A model generated the notes under the pieces. It was not told the origin of the DNA. It saw only the letters and a list, made by a program, of their open reading frames with translations, and searched no databases. Below, piece after piece: positions 34,701-44,295 of a stretch of DNA of 64,000 nucleotides. Each line of letters starts with the position of its first letter. Positions within the stretch are counted from its first letter, which is position 1. The position numbers were made by a program, and so were the translations under genes. The stretch comes from an uncultured Prevotella sp. (GTDB lineage Bacteria; Bacteroidota; Bacteroidia; Bacteroidales; Bacteroidaceae), in contig CAMNII010000003.1 of assembly GCA_946540435.1 (NCBI GenBank), positions 1 to 64,000 of the forward strand, in the 5' to 3' direction.

Positions 34701-35049
34701 CAGGGGCGTCAAGGCCCTCCTGCGTCAGCACCTCGACAAAGGTAAGGTCCATATACACATCGTCGAAGAGGCTTGGCAGGTTGTCGTAGAACCCCTTCAG
34801 ATGGTGCTCGGGATAGACGATTTCCACATCGTCGGGAATCATGATGCCACGATAGCAGAACTCCGTGGGACCGCCATAGCCGCAGCCGATGGTCTGGCCG
34901 GCCCAGCCGCCCTTGATTTTGTCCAGGAGTACAGACTTCTGGAGTGTCACCGTGGTGTTCGACTGTGCACACAGCGTAGCACTCAGCATGAGCAGCAGCA
35001 TGACGATGCTGCCTCTGCAAAGACGGAGAAACATCTTACTTTTTTCCAT
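31738..35049 (-). CDS. Large secreted ADP-ribosylglycohydrolase-fold protein with FG-GAP repeats
   Basis: An 1103-residue secreted protein (signal IVMLLLMLSATLCA). Residues about 40-380 are an ADP-ribosylglycohydrolase-type domain: LDKIKGGWAGQTIGCGYGG at the start, FDDVYMDLTFVEVL, and the metal-site GQDSDCNPSSAAGI. Residues about 400-520 look like a beta-sandwich domain (HGRGIVVYGNIDCADKTYEA). About 530-960 hold seven FG-GAP/VCBS-type repeats with Ca-binding loops such as DFDGDGIHD, DFDNDGKLD, DFNSDGYMD and DVNNDGLPE. About 965-1065 form a fibronectin-III-like domain. The end, VNTNGKKILK, resembles the short Prevotella T9SS tail. A secreted enzyme of this fold may act on glycans or nucleosides rather than ADP-ribosylated proteins; that is open. 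Confidence 0.8.
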   Translation of the reverse strand: MEKSKMFLRLCRGSIVMLLLMLSATLCAQSNTTVTLQKSVLLDKIKGGWAGQTIGCGYGGPTEFCYRGIMIPDDVEIVYPEHHLKGFYDNLPSLFDDVYMDLTFVEVLTQEGLDAPAESFATAFAYAPYPLWHANQQGRYNVMHGLMPPESGHWKNNPHADCIDYQIESDFAGLMSPGMPNAASEISDRVGHIMNYGDGWYGGVFIGAMYTLAFIENDVETIVEKALTTIPEGTRFRERVGSILTWYREDPTDWKRAWRLYNERYSKDIGCPELILAPGNIDATMNSAYVAIGLLYGHGDFGKTMEISTRCGQDSDCNPSSAAGILATMLGYSNIPEQWMPNLREVEDRDFTYIKLSLNDTYSMVYDLALKMIEAHGGSVGEDDVTIAVQEPVAVRVEQGFTDIYPKLLTSGIQHLGTTEGGQNTFRFHGRGIVVYGNIDCADKTYEAQLEVTIDGQVDRVMTLCSDFNKRTADAIYWNYDMADGAHEVTFKVLNPNAQANIKANRVIYYVADDTPVVPTLQPIVFNSWGDGFNTGTSGDFDGDGIHDLFLCGGNMGGHVLKGTGEASAAAYQEVGNIGDIGNVDFLATAYPVDFDGDGILDIVAFDSEPSGHTADDGGPEGLFLGDGTGAFHIAPTAVYEADGTTLDEGFNWTWIKSGDVADFDNDGKLDLVVCSDKTNYNCLLLGMGRDTNGTILFKKKNYDNRRRYTIQNTSWDHCMGYVKAYDFNSDGYMDFMLTGTNKSNKTVIFFNRPSTPTAFIETDFPTHRNLPSFDFADVNNDGLPEIYFSGEYHEGWYNQIYSLVNDDSNNPAYRLFAGLPWQNNDRCMGFRSSAFIDWNGDGIIDIIETGRSDTEMPDGTTLDSRASKIRINYLDGLEWADPILTAGSNLNAAIIADVNNDGINDYLRNGENELAVDIEGLKYGTGSFFSATVNPSPSAYQPQPPVLNEPITTKDNVTLSWQLPAGAIGNETFEYIVFDNNGNVVAGTNVANFPTGERKTPTSGNACQARQVTLKLPEGEYTYGIQMVSGAYLGSSFATGTFTIGNGNAITTVSTDEKAATATYDLLGRPATPSRNDTTHPGSKTSKPHHIIVNTNGKKILK

Positions 35050-35371
35050 AGTTGTTAGTATTTAGGTTGGTAAATATATTTTGTCAGGTCTGCGACCAGG
35101 CACACCGTTGCGACACGCCGCCGCTGAATGGTTACCTGAGGTTTCCGGTTGTAGGTTATTGATAATCTGTATGGTTGCAAAGTTCTATAAAAAAAATGAA
35201 ACCACCAACTATTTTGGCGGTTTTCTTTCTTTTTTCTTGTCGGTTGGCCAGAAAGATGGGTGTCAAAGGTCCGTTTGCTCTTGCCATCCTTTCTATAAGT
35301 GGCATAGATGCTTTATCTTCAACACATTATGTAACGATAGGAATATCCTCGAAGGCGTAAGTGTCAATGGC
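35050..35371. other. Intergenic gap upstream of the ADP-ribosylglycohydrolase-like gene
   Basis: No gene is supported in this 322-base gap. A hairpin aaccaccaa (35200-35208) / ttggcggtt (35214-35222), with one mismatch and followed by T-rich sequence, looks like a plus-strand terminator although no plus-strand gene precedes it. AACTTTGC on the minus strand (complement of about 35176-35183) may be a degenerate -7 box for the downstream minus-strand gene. Confidence 0.35.
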
Positions 35372-37204
35372 TTACGACTGATGGAAATGTGCGTAGATAA
35401 TGGCTGCTTTCTTGCTGCCGATAATTACTGTAAGTTCCTGAATAGTAGCCTCTTTGATGCGTTTCACCGTCTTCAGTTTCTTCTGCAGCAAGTCGCGGGT
35501 CTTCGGCCCGATGCCGCTGATGTCGTCGAGCTCGCTGTGCAGGGCGTGTTTGCTGCGCTTGTCGCGATGGAAGGTGATGGCGTAGCGGTGTACCTCGTCC
35601 TGGATGCGTGTGAGGACGTGGAAGAGCTCGCTATCTGTCTTCATCCCAATGGTTTGCGGCGGATTGCCAAAGAGAAGCTCGTTGGTGCGGTGACGGTCGT
35701 CCTTGGCCAGTCCGGCAATGGGGATGTCCAGGCCCAGCTCACCCGCTACCACCTCACGGACGACTGACATCTGACCCTGTCCGCCATCGGTGATAATCAG
35801 GTCGGGTAGGGGAGTGCCCTCCTCTATCATGCGGCTGTAGCGCCTGCGCACCACCTCCTGCATCGATGCGTAGTCGTCAGGCCCCTCGACAGTCTTGATG
35901 TTATACTTCCGATAGTCCTTCTTCGAGGGCTTCATTCCCTTGAACACCACGCAGCCGGCTACAGCATCCGTACCCGAGATGTTGGAGTTGTCGAAGCACT
36001 CTATCTGGTATGGCATCTTCTTCAGCCCCAGCTTCTGCTGCAGTTCCTTCATCAGCCGCGTCTGCTTCTGTTCCGGGTTTAGTTTCTCTGCTTGTTTCAG
36101 CCGGTCGAACTTATATTGTTTGCCATTCATCTCAGAGAGGTCGAGCAGGTGTTTCTTATCGCCACGCTGAGGAGTAAACCACTCTGCATCAGGCAGTTTC
36201 CAACTCATCTCGAAGGGCACGATGACTTCCTTGGCCGTGCTGGCGAAGCGCTCGCGAATCTCGGGAATGGCCGTCAGCAACAGCTCCTCATCACTCTCAT
36301 CGAGCTTCCGTTTGTATTCAAAGGTGAAACTCTGCGTGATGGTGCCGTTCTTCACGTGGATATAGTTGATAAAGGCATTCTTCTGGCCGTCGTCGTCGGT
36401 GATGGTAAACACGTCGACATCGGTAATCGTATGGCTCACCACCTCACTCTTCGACACGAAGTTGTCGATGATGATATACTGCTGTTTCAGCTGTTCAGCC
36501 TCTTCAAAGCGCAGCTCTTCGGCCTTCGCAATCATCTCCTCACGCAACAGCTGCAGGAGCTCCCGCGTGTTGCCTTTCAGTATTTCCCTTGCCTGTGCAA
36601 TGGCATGCTGGTAGTCTTCGTAGCTCTGCTTGCCGATACACGGCCCGTTGCAGTTGTGGATATGGTACTCCAGGCATGGGCGATATTTCCCCTGGCTGAT
36701 GCCCTCCTTGGTGATCGGCATCCGGCAGGTTCGCGGCTTGTATACCTTCTTGATCAGTTCCAGGATGGTGTACATGCTGGAGATATGGCTGTAGGGTCCG
36801 TAGAACGTGCCGAATTTCTTGTTGATAGTACGTGTCTTGAAGACTCTGGGAAGGTATTCGTTGGTGATACAGATGCTGGGGTAGGTCTTTCCGTCTTTCA
36901 GCAGGACATTGTATCGGGGATTATACTTCTTGATGAGGCTGTTCTCCAGCAGCAGGGCGTCTTCCTCGGTGTTGACAACGGTGTAGCTGATGTCGCGAAT
37001 CTTGCTGACCAGCACCTTTGTCTTGTACCTGTCGACTTCCTTGTGGAAGTAAGACGAAACACGGCTTTTCAGGTTCTTTGCCTTACCGACATAGATAATC
37101 GTATGCTGGTCGTCATAGAACTGATAACTGCCAGGCTTCTCAGGCATGCTTAAGACAATGCCTTTCAAGTAGGCTAACCGTGCTTCGTCTTCCTTGTGTG
37201 TCAT
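35372..37204 (-). CDS. uvrC: Excinuclease ABC subunit C
   Basis: Makes both incisions in nucleotide excision repair with UvrA and UvrB. The 610-residue protein has the N-terminal GIY-YIG nuclease (GSYQFYDDQHTIIYVGKAKNL, about 25-45), the Cys-rich YKPRTCRMPIT..CLEYHIHNCNGPC segment, the UvrB-binding helix pair near residue 210-230 (EELRFEEAEQLKQQY), the RNase H-like C-terminal nuclease (ECFDNSNISGTDAV, DLIITDGGQGQ) and a helix-hairpin-helix (ISGIGPKTRDLL). Complete and normal in length. A parS site lies just upstream of its ATG. Confidence 0.97.
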   Translation of the reverse strand: MTHKEDEARLAYLKGIVLSMPEKPGSYQFYDDQHTIIYVGKAKNLKSRVSSYFHKEVDRYKTKVLVSKIRDISYTVVNTEEDALLLENSLIKKYNPRYNVLLKDGKTYPSICITNEYLPRVFKTRTINKKFGTFYGPYSHISSMYTILELIKKVYKPRTCRMPITKEGISQGKYRPCLEYHIHNCNGPCIGKQSYEDYQHAIAQAREILKGNTRELLQLLREEMIAKAEELRFEEAEQLKQQYIIIDNFVSKSEVVSHTITDVDVFTITDDDGQKNAFINYIHVKNGTITQSFTFEYKRKLDESDEELLLTAIPEIRERFASTAKEVIVPFEMSWKLPDAEWFTPQRGDKKHLLDLSEMNGKQYKFDRLKQAEKLNPEQKQTRLMKELQQKLGLKKMPYQIECFDNSNISGTDAVAGCVVFKGMKPSKKDYRKYNIKTVEGPDDYASMQEVVRRRYSRMIEEGTPLPDLIITDGGQGQMSVVREVVAGELGLDIPIAGLAKDDRHRTNELLFGNPPQTIGMKTDSELFHVLTRIQDEVHRYAITFHRDKRSKHALHSELDDISGIGPKTRDLLQKKLKTVKRIKEATIQELTVIIGSKKAAIIYAHFHQS

Positions 37205-37209
37205 GTTAA

Positions 37210-37225
37210 TGTTTCACGTGAAACA
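37210..37225. promoter_or_regulatory. parS site 1 (ParB/Noc-type binding site)
   Basis: tgtttcacgtgaaaca is a perfect 16-base palindrome identical to the canonical bacterial parS. It sits in the gap between apt and uvrC. ParB loads here to segregate the newly copied origin region. Its position 20 kb from the DnaA-box cluster fits the usual origin-proximal location. Confidence 0.92.
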
Positions 37226-37305
37226 AATGTTTCTCCTATGTCCTCTGCGTCTTAAATGCATTTCAGGCGTTGATGGACAACAATGTATTAATAATATGTA
37301 TTCCC

Positions 37306-37836
37306 TTAGATCTGGATCAGGGACGTTACTTCCACGTCATCGTCGAAGGCCATCCTTCCGTTCAGTCCTTCGTTCACCAATTCGATGATGAAGTTGCAAT
37401 AGACTTTCTTGGGGTTGAATTTCTTGACGAGGTCGCAGGCAGCTTTCATCGTTCCACCCGTTGCCAGGAGGTCGTCGTGCAGCAAAACGACATCGCTTTC
37501 TTCTATGGCGTCTTTATGGATTTCAATGGTGTCGATACCATATTCCTTAGCATAGCTCTGTTGGATGGTTTCACACGGAAGTTTGCCGGGTTTTCTGCAA
37601 AGAACGATACCTGCATTGAGACGTGTTGCCAGTGCAGATGACATCACAAAGCCGCGGCTTTCTATACCTACGATCTTGGTGATACCCTTGTCTTTGTAGA
37701 GTTCGTACATCTCGTCGCTGATGGTTTTGACGCATGCAGCACTCTTAAACAAGGTCGTTACATCTCTGAAATTAACGCCTTTAATCGGCCAATCAGGTAT
37801 ACAGCGCAGATTGTCCAATAGTAATTGATTGTTCAT
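37306..37836 (-). CDS. apt: Adenine phosphoribosyltransferase
   Basis: Salvages adenine to AMP using PRPP. The 176-residue type I phosphoribosyltransferase shows DWPIKGVNFRDVTTLF near the start, GIESRGFV (57-64) and the PRPP-binding loop HDDLLATGGTM (120-130). Length is normal. It is flanked by parS sites on both sides and lies between mnmG and uvrC on the same strand. Confidence 0.95.
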   Translation of the reverse strand: MNNQLLLDNLRCIPDWPIKGVNFRDVTTLFKSAACVKTISDEMYELYKDKGITKIVGIESRGFVMSSALATRLNAGIVLCRKPGKLPCETIQQSYAKEYGIDTIEIHKDAIEESDVVLLHDDLLATGGTMKAACDLVKKFNPKKVYCNFIIELVNEGLNGRMAFDDDVEVTSLIQI

Positions 37837-37869
37837 AATGACTTTATTTATAGTATGTTTTGAATTAAT

Positions 37870-37884
37870 TGTTTCACGTGAAAC

Positions 37885-37885
<1 letters not shown>
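37870..37885. promoter_or_regulatory. parS site 2 (ParB/Noc-type binding site)
   Basis: tgtttcacgtgaaacc matches the 16-base parS consensus except at the last base. It lies between the mnmG stop and apt start. Together with the perfect site 660 bases away it forms a parS pair. Confidence 0.88.
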
Positions 37886-39777
<1,892 letters not shown>

Positions 39778-39799
39778 GTCTCAATATTTTTTTCGTCGG

Positions 39800-39807
39800 C
39801 AAAGTTA
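39800..39807 (-). promoter_or_regulatory. -7 box of mnmG
   Basis: TAACTTTG on the minus strand, 22 bases before ATG 39777, is an exact TAnnTTTG box. No -33 TTTG is seen at 19-21 bases. Confidence 0.5.
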
Positions 39808-39902
39808 CGAAATATTCTCCTTAAGCCTGCATGTTTCCGAAATAAAAAGAATTATTTTAGTGAAAAGTTTCTTTTTTATTGGGTTATATGATAGATTTGT
39901 TG

Positions 39903-39910
39903 TATCTTTG
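39903..39910 (+). promoter_or_regulatory. -7 box of the hybrid regulator gene
   Basis: TATCTTTG with a possible ATTG -33 element at 39878-39881 (21-base spacer). The leader to ATG 39967 would be about 50 bases. This supports the later ATG start rather than TTG 39925. Confidence 0.5.
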
Positions 39911-39966
39911 CAATATGCAATCAATTGGTATTTAACGAGAAAACATCATTAAAGCGATATTACCAC

Positions 39967-42900
39967 ATGGTCATAGGCTCTACCTTCCGCAATCACCATA
40001 GCTGTCCGTACAGGCTCGGTGTGCTATGCTTTCTTATGTTCCTGAATATTAATGTGTTACAATCAGTACCACTCTTTAGGAATTTTGATATGCAGTCTGG
40101 CTTGTCCCAGTATTCCGTATTGACGATTACGCAGGACAGCATCGGTTTCATGTGGTTTGGCACGAAAGACGGTTTGAACCGTTTCGACGGTCAGTCGTTT
40201 AAGGTCTATCGCCAGGGTGACGGCTCCCATGGTCTGGGCAGCGACTATATCAATGCCCTCTACCTCGATCCGTTCAATGTGCTATGGGTAGGAACCGACA
40301 AGGGCGTTTTTCTCTATTCCTCGCAAACCGACTCGTTCAGTCCTTTCGACATGGTGGCCGACAGTGGAGAGAAGATTGTCAATAACATCAACCTGATACA
40401 TGGACATGGTGATGACATCTATATCAACAGTCAGCTGCAGGGTTTGTTTCGCTATAATGTGAAGCGAAAGACGCTGGAGCATTTCCCGCTGGCAGGCTTA
40501 CCGAATGTGACCAGTCTGGCCGTTGGAGGCGACGGCCGTATCTGGCTGGGTTTCTTCGGCGGTGGGTTGTGCTATACGGACAACACGTTTCAGACCATCA
40601 ACACCTTTTACGATAATCACGGCAACAACACTTTTCTCGACCATACCATTTTCGGTATCATCCCTACAGAGCAGGGCCAGCTCTTCGTCTGTGACAACCT
40701 GTCGGGCCTTTATGAGGTCGGCACCAAGACACATGTCATCACCAATGTAATGCCCGACCAGGCGCGCAGCGTCTTCGCCCACAGCATCCTGCGTAGCGGC
40801 AATGAGATTTGGATGGCCACGGAGGATGGTCTTTATATCTACGAGCTGCTCACGCACGAGATGCATCATTATACCAATGAGCCGTCGAACCTCTATTCAC
40901 TCTCCGACAATTCCCTTCACAGCCTCTTCTGCGACCGATATGGCGGAGTATGGATAGGAACGTATTTCGGTGGTGTGAGCTATTCTCCCAGCCGTTCCTA
41001 TGTCATCGACAAATTCTTCCCGCGGTTAGACCGGCCGAATACGCTTTCTGGGCGCCGTGTGCGTGAGTTTGCCGAGGATACCGAAGGGAATATCTGGGTG
41101 GGTACGGAAGACCATGGCCTGAACTGCTATAATCCCAAGACCGACCAGTTCCGCTATATCGCAGCAAGCAATTCCTTTCCGAATATCCATGGCTTGGCGG
41201 TTATCGGCCGTGAGCTGTGGGTAGGCACCTTCTCCTACGGACTGAAGATACTTGACATACCTACCGGTCGCATCGTGCGTTCGTATTCCGGTGTGGGACC
41301 TAACGCCTTGCTGCCGGATAATAATGTGTTTACCATCTGTGCCGTCGATGATAAGGTGTATCTCGGCCAGCTCAGCGGTCTGACGGTCTATGACCCGTCG
41401 ACCGACACGTTTACCCCAGACACGGTGGTGACCGGTAAAATCGTATATGATATTCATCAGGACCACCAAAAGACGCTCTGGGTGGCGCTCTATGGCAATG
41501 GTCTCTATCGGCGTGCTGCCGGAGAAACGACATGGCATCGATATAGTAGTCACGATGAAGCCCGGCATACGCCCTCGGATAATATCCTCAGTATCTTCGA
41601 AGATTCCAATGGCACGATCTGGATTACCACCGAGGGGCAGGGGGTGGCACGCTATGATATGGCGAGCGACAGCTTTGTGTCGGTTCCCATTCCGTCGTAT
41701 CACCCTGTCAGGACGGTGTTCCGCATCGTCGAAGACTCCCGCGGCCTGCTATGGATGTCGTCGGGCAGAGGTCTGCTGCGCTATAATCCCAAGAGTAATG
41801 ACGCACGCATCTACACGACGAGCAACGGACTTCTTGACAACAGTTTCAACTACTCTTCGTCGCTCCACACCTCCGACGACCGTATCTATATGGGGTGTCT
41901 GTCGGGGTTCATAGCCTTCTCGCCCGGTTCTTTCATTGATACCGACACCCGTCCGGTGCTGGTGGCCACACAGCTGCTGATCAATAATACCGAAGTAGAC
42001 AACTACACCACAGACTCTCCGCTGGAACAGAGCATCACCACCACGAGACGACTTACCCTACGTCACGACCAGAACTCCTTCTCTCTTCGTATCGCCCAGC
42101 TGAACTTCAACGAACAGACCGCCTTGCCGATAGAATATATGCTCGAAGGTTTCGACAACGACTGGCAGCAGCTCCATGGGGAAAAATACATCACTTATAC
42201 TAATCTCCCCTCAGGCACCCGTCTTCTGAAGGTGCGCACGCAAGGCTCCAACGGACCGCAGGAGTCCAGCCTCTACGAGCTGACCGTTGTCGTCAAGCCG
42301 GCACCATGGGCCTCCTGGTGGGCTCGGCTCCTTTATGCCGCCGCCCTCGGACTGCTGGCCTGGGCTGTCTACCGCTATGTCAGCCATCGTTCAAGTATGC
42401 GCCGCCACATGTTGCTGGAGAAGATAGAACACGAGAAAGACCAGGAACTCTATCAGAGTAAGATCAACTTCTTTACTAATGTGGCCCACGAGATCCGCAC
42501 ACCGCTATCGTTGATTAAAGGTCCGCTGAGCGATATCCTCAGCCATCGTAAGCCATCAGCCGACGAGGAATACGAGAGCCTCTGCATCATGGGAAAGAAT
42601 GTCGACCGTCTGCTCGACCTCACCAATCAGCTCCTTGACTTCCGCAGTACCGAGCGCGATGGCCTGCGCCTGAATTTCGAACAGTGCAATATCGGCGCCT
42701 TGGTAGAGAGCGTCTACGTGCGTTTCAAACCCACCATCCGCCAGCAGTCCATCGAGTCGGAGCTGATCCTGCCCGCCGAGCCGCTGATGGCGTATGTCGA
42801 CCGCGAGGCATTCACGAAAATAGTCAGTAACCTCATCAACAATGCCGTGAAGTATTGCGACCGCCTGGTGAAGGTATCGGTGGGAATTATCAACGACCAT

Positions 42901-43965
42901 TTCTTCGTGGAGAGCGTGAACGACGGTCCGCTGGTGGAGTATTCTCTGCGCGAGCAGCTCTTTAAGCCTTTCTTCCGAGCAGGAGATGTTTCGCAGACTG
43001 GGACGGGTATCGGACTGGCCTTGGCCCGGTCTCTCACAGAGCTTCATGGTGGAACGTTGGAGATGGTTGATTCCGAACAATACAACATCTTCCGTCTTCA
43101 GCTTCCTATAGAGCAGAAAGATGTCATCCGGCTGGATGAAGACCACGCTCTGCCTTTTGAAGAGGAGCGGATGGCATCGGCCGACAACGATGGTGTGAAT
43201 GAAGATGGCGAACGTGCCACGGTGCTCATCGTTGAGGACAACCGCCAGATGCTGCAATATGAGCGGCGGGTTATCGGCCGTACGTACCATGTGCTGACGG
43301 CAGAGAATGGCGAGCAGGCCCTGCAGCTTCTTCCCAACAACGATATCGATATTATCGTTTCCGACGTGATGATGGAGCCCATAGGAGGTATTGAGCTGTG
43401 CCGCATGGTGAAGCAAGACCTGAACTACAGCCATATCCCCTTCATTCTCCTCACGGCGGTAACCCTTGAGACCTCAAAGGTAGAGGCGATGGAGAGCGGT
43501 GCCGACTCGTATATCGAAAAACCTTTCTCCGTGGAATACCTGTTCAGCGTCATTCAGAACCTCCTCCGTCAACGCGAGAACATGAGGAGTGCCTATGTCA
43601 ATTCTCCTTTTGTGCAAGGCAACACGCTTACCATCAGTCAGGCCGACAGTGATTTTGTGGAACGCTTGCAGCGGGTGGTCAGCGAGCACCTCAGCGACAA
43701 GGACTTTGACATCACCTTGCTGGCGTCGGAGATGTGTATGAGCCGCACCAGCTTGAACAGGAAGATGCGTGGTGTCTTCAATCTCACTCCAAATAATTAT
43801 ATCAAGGTGGAACGCTTGAAACGCGCCGCACAGTTGCTGAAGATGGGCGACAGCAAGGTCAGCGAGGTGTGCTACATCGTCGGCTTTAACTCTCCGTCGT
43901 ATTTCTCACAGTGTTTCTATAAGCAGTTCGGACTGCTGCCCAAAGACTTCGTCAGCGAAGCATGA
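39967..43965 (+). CDS. Hybrid two-component regulator (HTCS): sensor, kinase, receiver and AraC output in one protein
   Basis: A 1332-residue inner-membrane regulator of the kind that switches on glycan-use genes in Bacteroidetes. A signal anchor (about 1-34) precedes a periplasmic two-propeller sensor (about 35-690) with repeated reg_prop units such as DSIGFMWFGTKDGLNRFD and GNIWVGTEDHGLNCY, and a Y_Y_Y domain (about 700-775, YMLEGFDNDWQ). A membrane span is at about 780-803. The kinase has His841 in NVAHEIRTPLSL, NLINNAVKYC and GTGIGLALARSL. The receiver phospho-acceptor is Asp1133 in VSDVMM, with EKPF further on. The C-terminal AraC-type helix-turn-helix is at about 1245-1330 (ITLLASEMCMSRTSLNRKM, GFNSPSYFSQCFYKQFG). 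ATG 39967 is chosen; TTG 39925 is also open. It probably senses a glycan fragment and controls the minus-strand enzyme genes facing it. Confidence 0.93.
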   Translation: MVIGSTFRNHHSCPYRLGVLCFLMFLNINVLQSVPLFRNFDMQSGLSQYSVLTITQDSIGFMWFGTKDGLNRFDGQSFKVYRQGDGSHGLGSDYINALYLDPFNVLWVGTDKGVFLYSSQTDSFSPFDMVADSGEKIVNNINLIHGHGDDIYINSQLQGLFRYNVKRKTLEHFPLAGLPNVTSLAVGGDGRIWLGFFGGGLCYTDNTFQTINTFYDNHGNNTFLDHTIFGIIPTEQGQLFVCDNLSGLYEVGTKTHVITNVMPDQARSVFAHSILRSGNEIWMATEDGLYIYELLTHEMHHYTNEPSNLYSLSDNSLHSLFCDRYGGVWIGTYFGGVSYSPSRSYVIDKFFPRLDRPNTLSGRRVREFAEDTEGNIWVGTEDHGLNCYNPKTDQFRYIAASNSFPNIHGLAVIGRELWVGTFSYGLKILDIPTGRIVRSYSGVGPNALLPDNNVFTICAVDDKVYLGQLSGLTVYDPSTDTFTPDTVVTGKIVYDIHQDHQKTLWVALYGNGLYRRAAGETTWHRYSSHDEARHTPSDNILSIFEDSNGTIWITTEGQGVARYDMASDSFVSVPIPSYHPVRTVFRIVEDSRGLLWMSSGRGLLRYNPKSNDARIYTTSNGLLDNSFNYSSSLHTSDDRIYMGCLSGFIAFSPGSFIDTDTRPVLVATQLLINNTEVDNYTTDSPLEQSITTTRRLTLRHDQNSFSLRIAQLNFNEQTALPIEYMLEGFDNDWQQLHGEKYITYTNLPSGTRLLKVRTQGSNGPQESSLYELTVVVKPAPWASWWARLLYAAALGLLAWAVYRYVSHRSSMRRHMLLEKIEHEKDQELYQSKINFFTNVAHEIRTPLSLIKGPLSDILSHRKPSADEEYESLCIMGKNVDRLLDLTNQLLDFRSTERDGLRLNFEQCNIGALVESVYVRFKPTIRQQSIESELILPAEPLMAYVDREAFTKIVSNLINNAVKYCDRLVKVSVGIINDHFFVESVNDGPLVEYSLREQLFKPFFRAGDVSQTGTGIGLALARSLTELHGGTLEMVDSEQYNIFRLQLPIEQKDVIRLDEDHALPFEEERMASADNDGVNEDGERATVLIVEDNRQMLQYERRVIGRTYHVLTAENGEQALQLLPNNDIDIIVSDVMMEPIGGIELCRMVKQDLNYSHIPFILLTAVTLETSKVEAMESGADSYIEKPFSVEYLFSVIQNLLRQRENMRSAYVNSPFVQGNTLTISQADSDFVERLQRVVSEHLSDKDFDITLLASEMCMSRTSLNRKMRGVFNLTPNNYIKVERLKRAAQLLKMGDSKVSEVCYIVGFNSPSYFSQCFYKQFGLLPKDFVSEA

Positions 43966-43971
43966 AAAAGA

Positions 43972-44031
43972 AATGAGTAATTAGTAATGAGTAATGAGTA
44001 ATTAGTAATTATGATTACACCTGCCGGCTAA
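43972..44031. repeat. AT-rich intergenic repeat, copy 2
   Basis: gagtaattagtaatgagtaat units end in attatgattac and ctgccggc, the same order and tail as the copy at 50404-50459. Lies directly behind the HTCS gene. Confidence 0.7.
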
Positions 44032-44060
44032 ACAATTCTTGCAAAATACGAATTGACACC

Positions 44061-44295
44061 AGCCACCAGCCAACGGCCAACCGCTAACAGCTAACAGCTA
44101 ACGGCCAATAGCCAACAGCTAACAGCCAACGGCCAACAGCAAAAGCCAATGGCCAACAACTAACAGCTAACGGCCAACCGCTAACAGCTAACGGCCAACC
44201 GCTAACTGCAAAGAGCCAACAGCTAACAGCCAACAGCTAAAAGCTAACAGCCAACGGCCAACCGCTAATAGCTAAAAGCTAACAGCCAACAGCTA
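44061..44295. repeat. Heptamer array CYAACRG
   Basis: More than 30 degenerate copies of a seven-base unit (ctaacag, ccaacgg, ccaaccg, ctaacgg). The array fills the gap between the convergent HTCS and propeller genes and includes the stop codon of the latter (44293-44295). There is no open frame or spacer pattern. Confidence 0.85.

Noticed and set aside
34156..35058. 300-codon plus-strand frame
   Set aside because: Exact antisense of the ADP-ribosylglycohydrolase domain, whose GGWAGQ and GQDSDCNPS motifs are clear.
39925..39966. TTG start for the hybrid regulator
   Set aside because: ATG 39967 gives a cleaner signal anchor; the TTG codon is only 15 bases from the -7 box and adds a charged, non-hydrophobic stretch.
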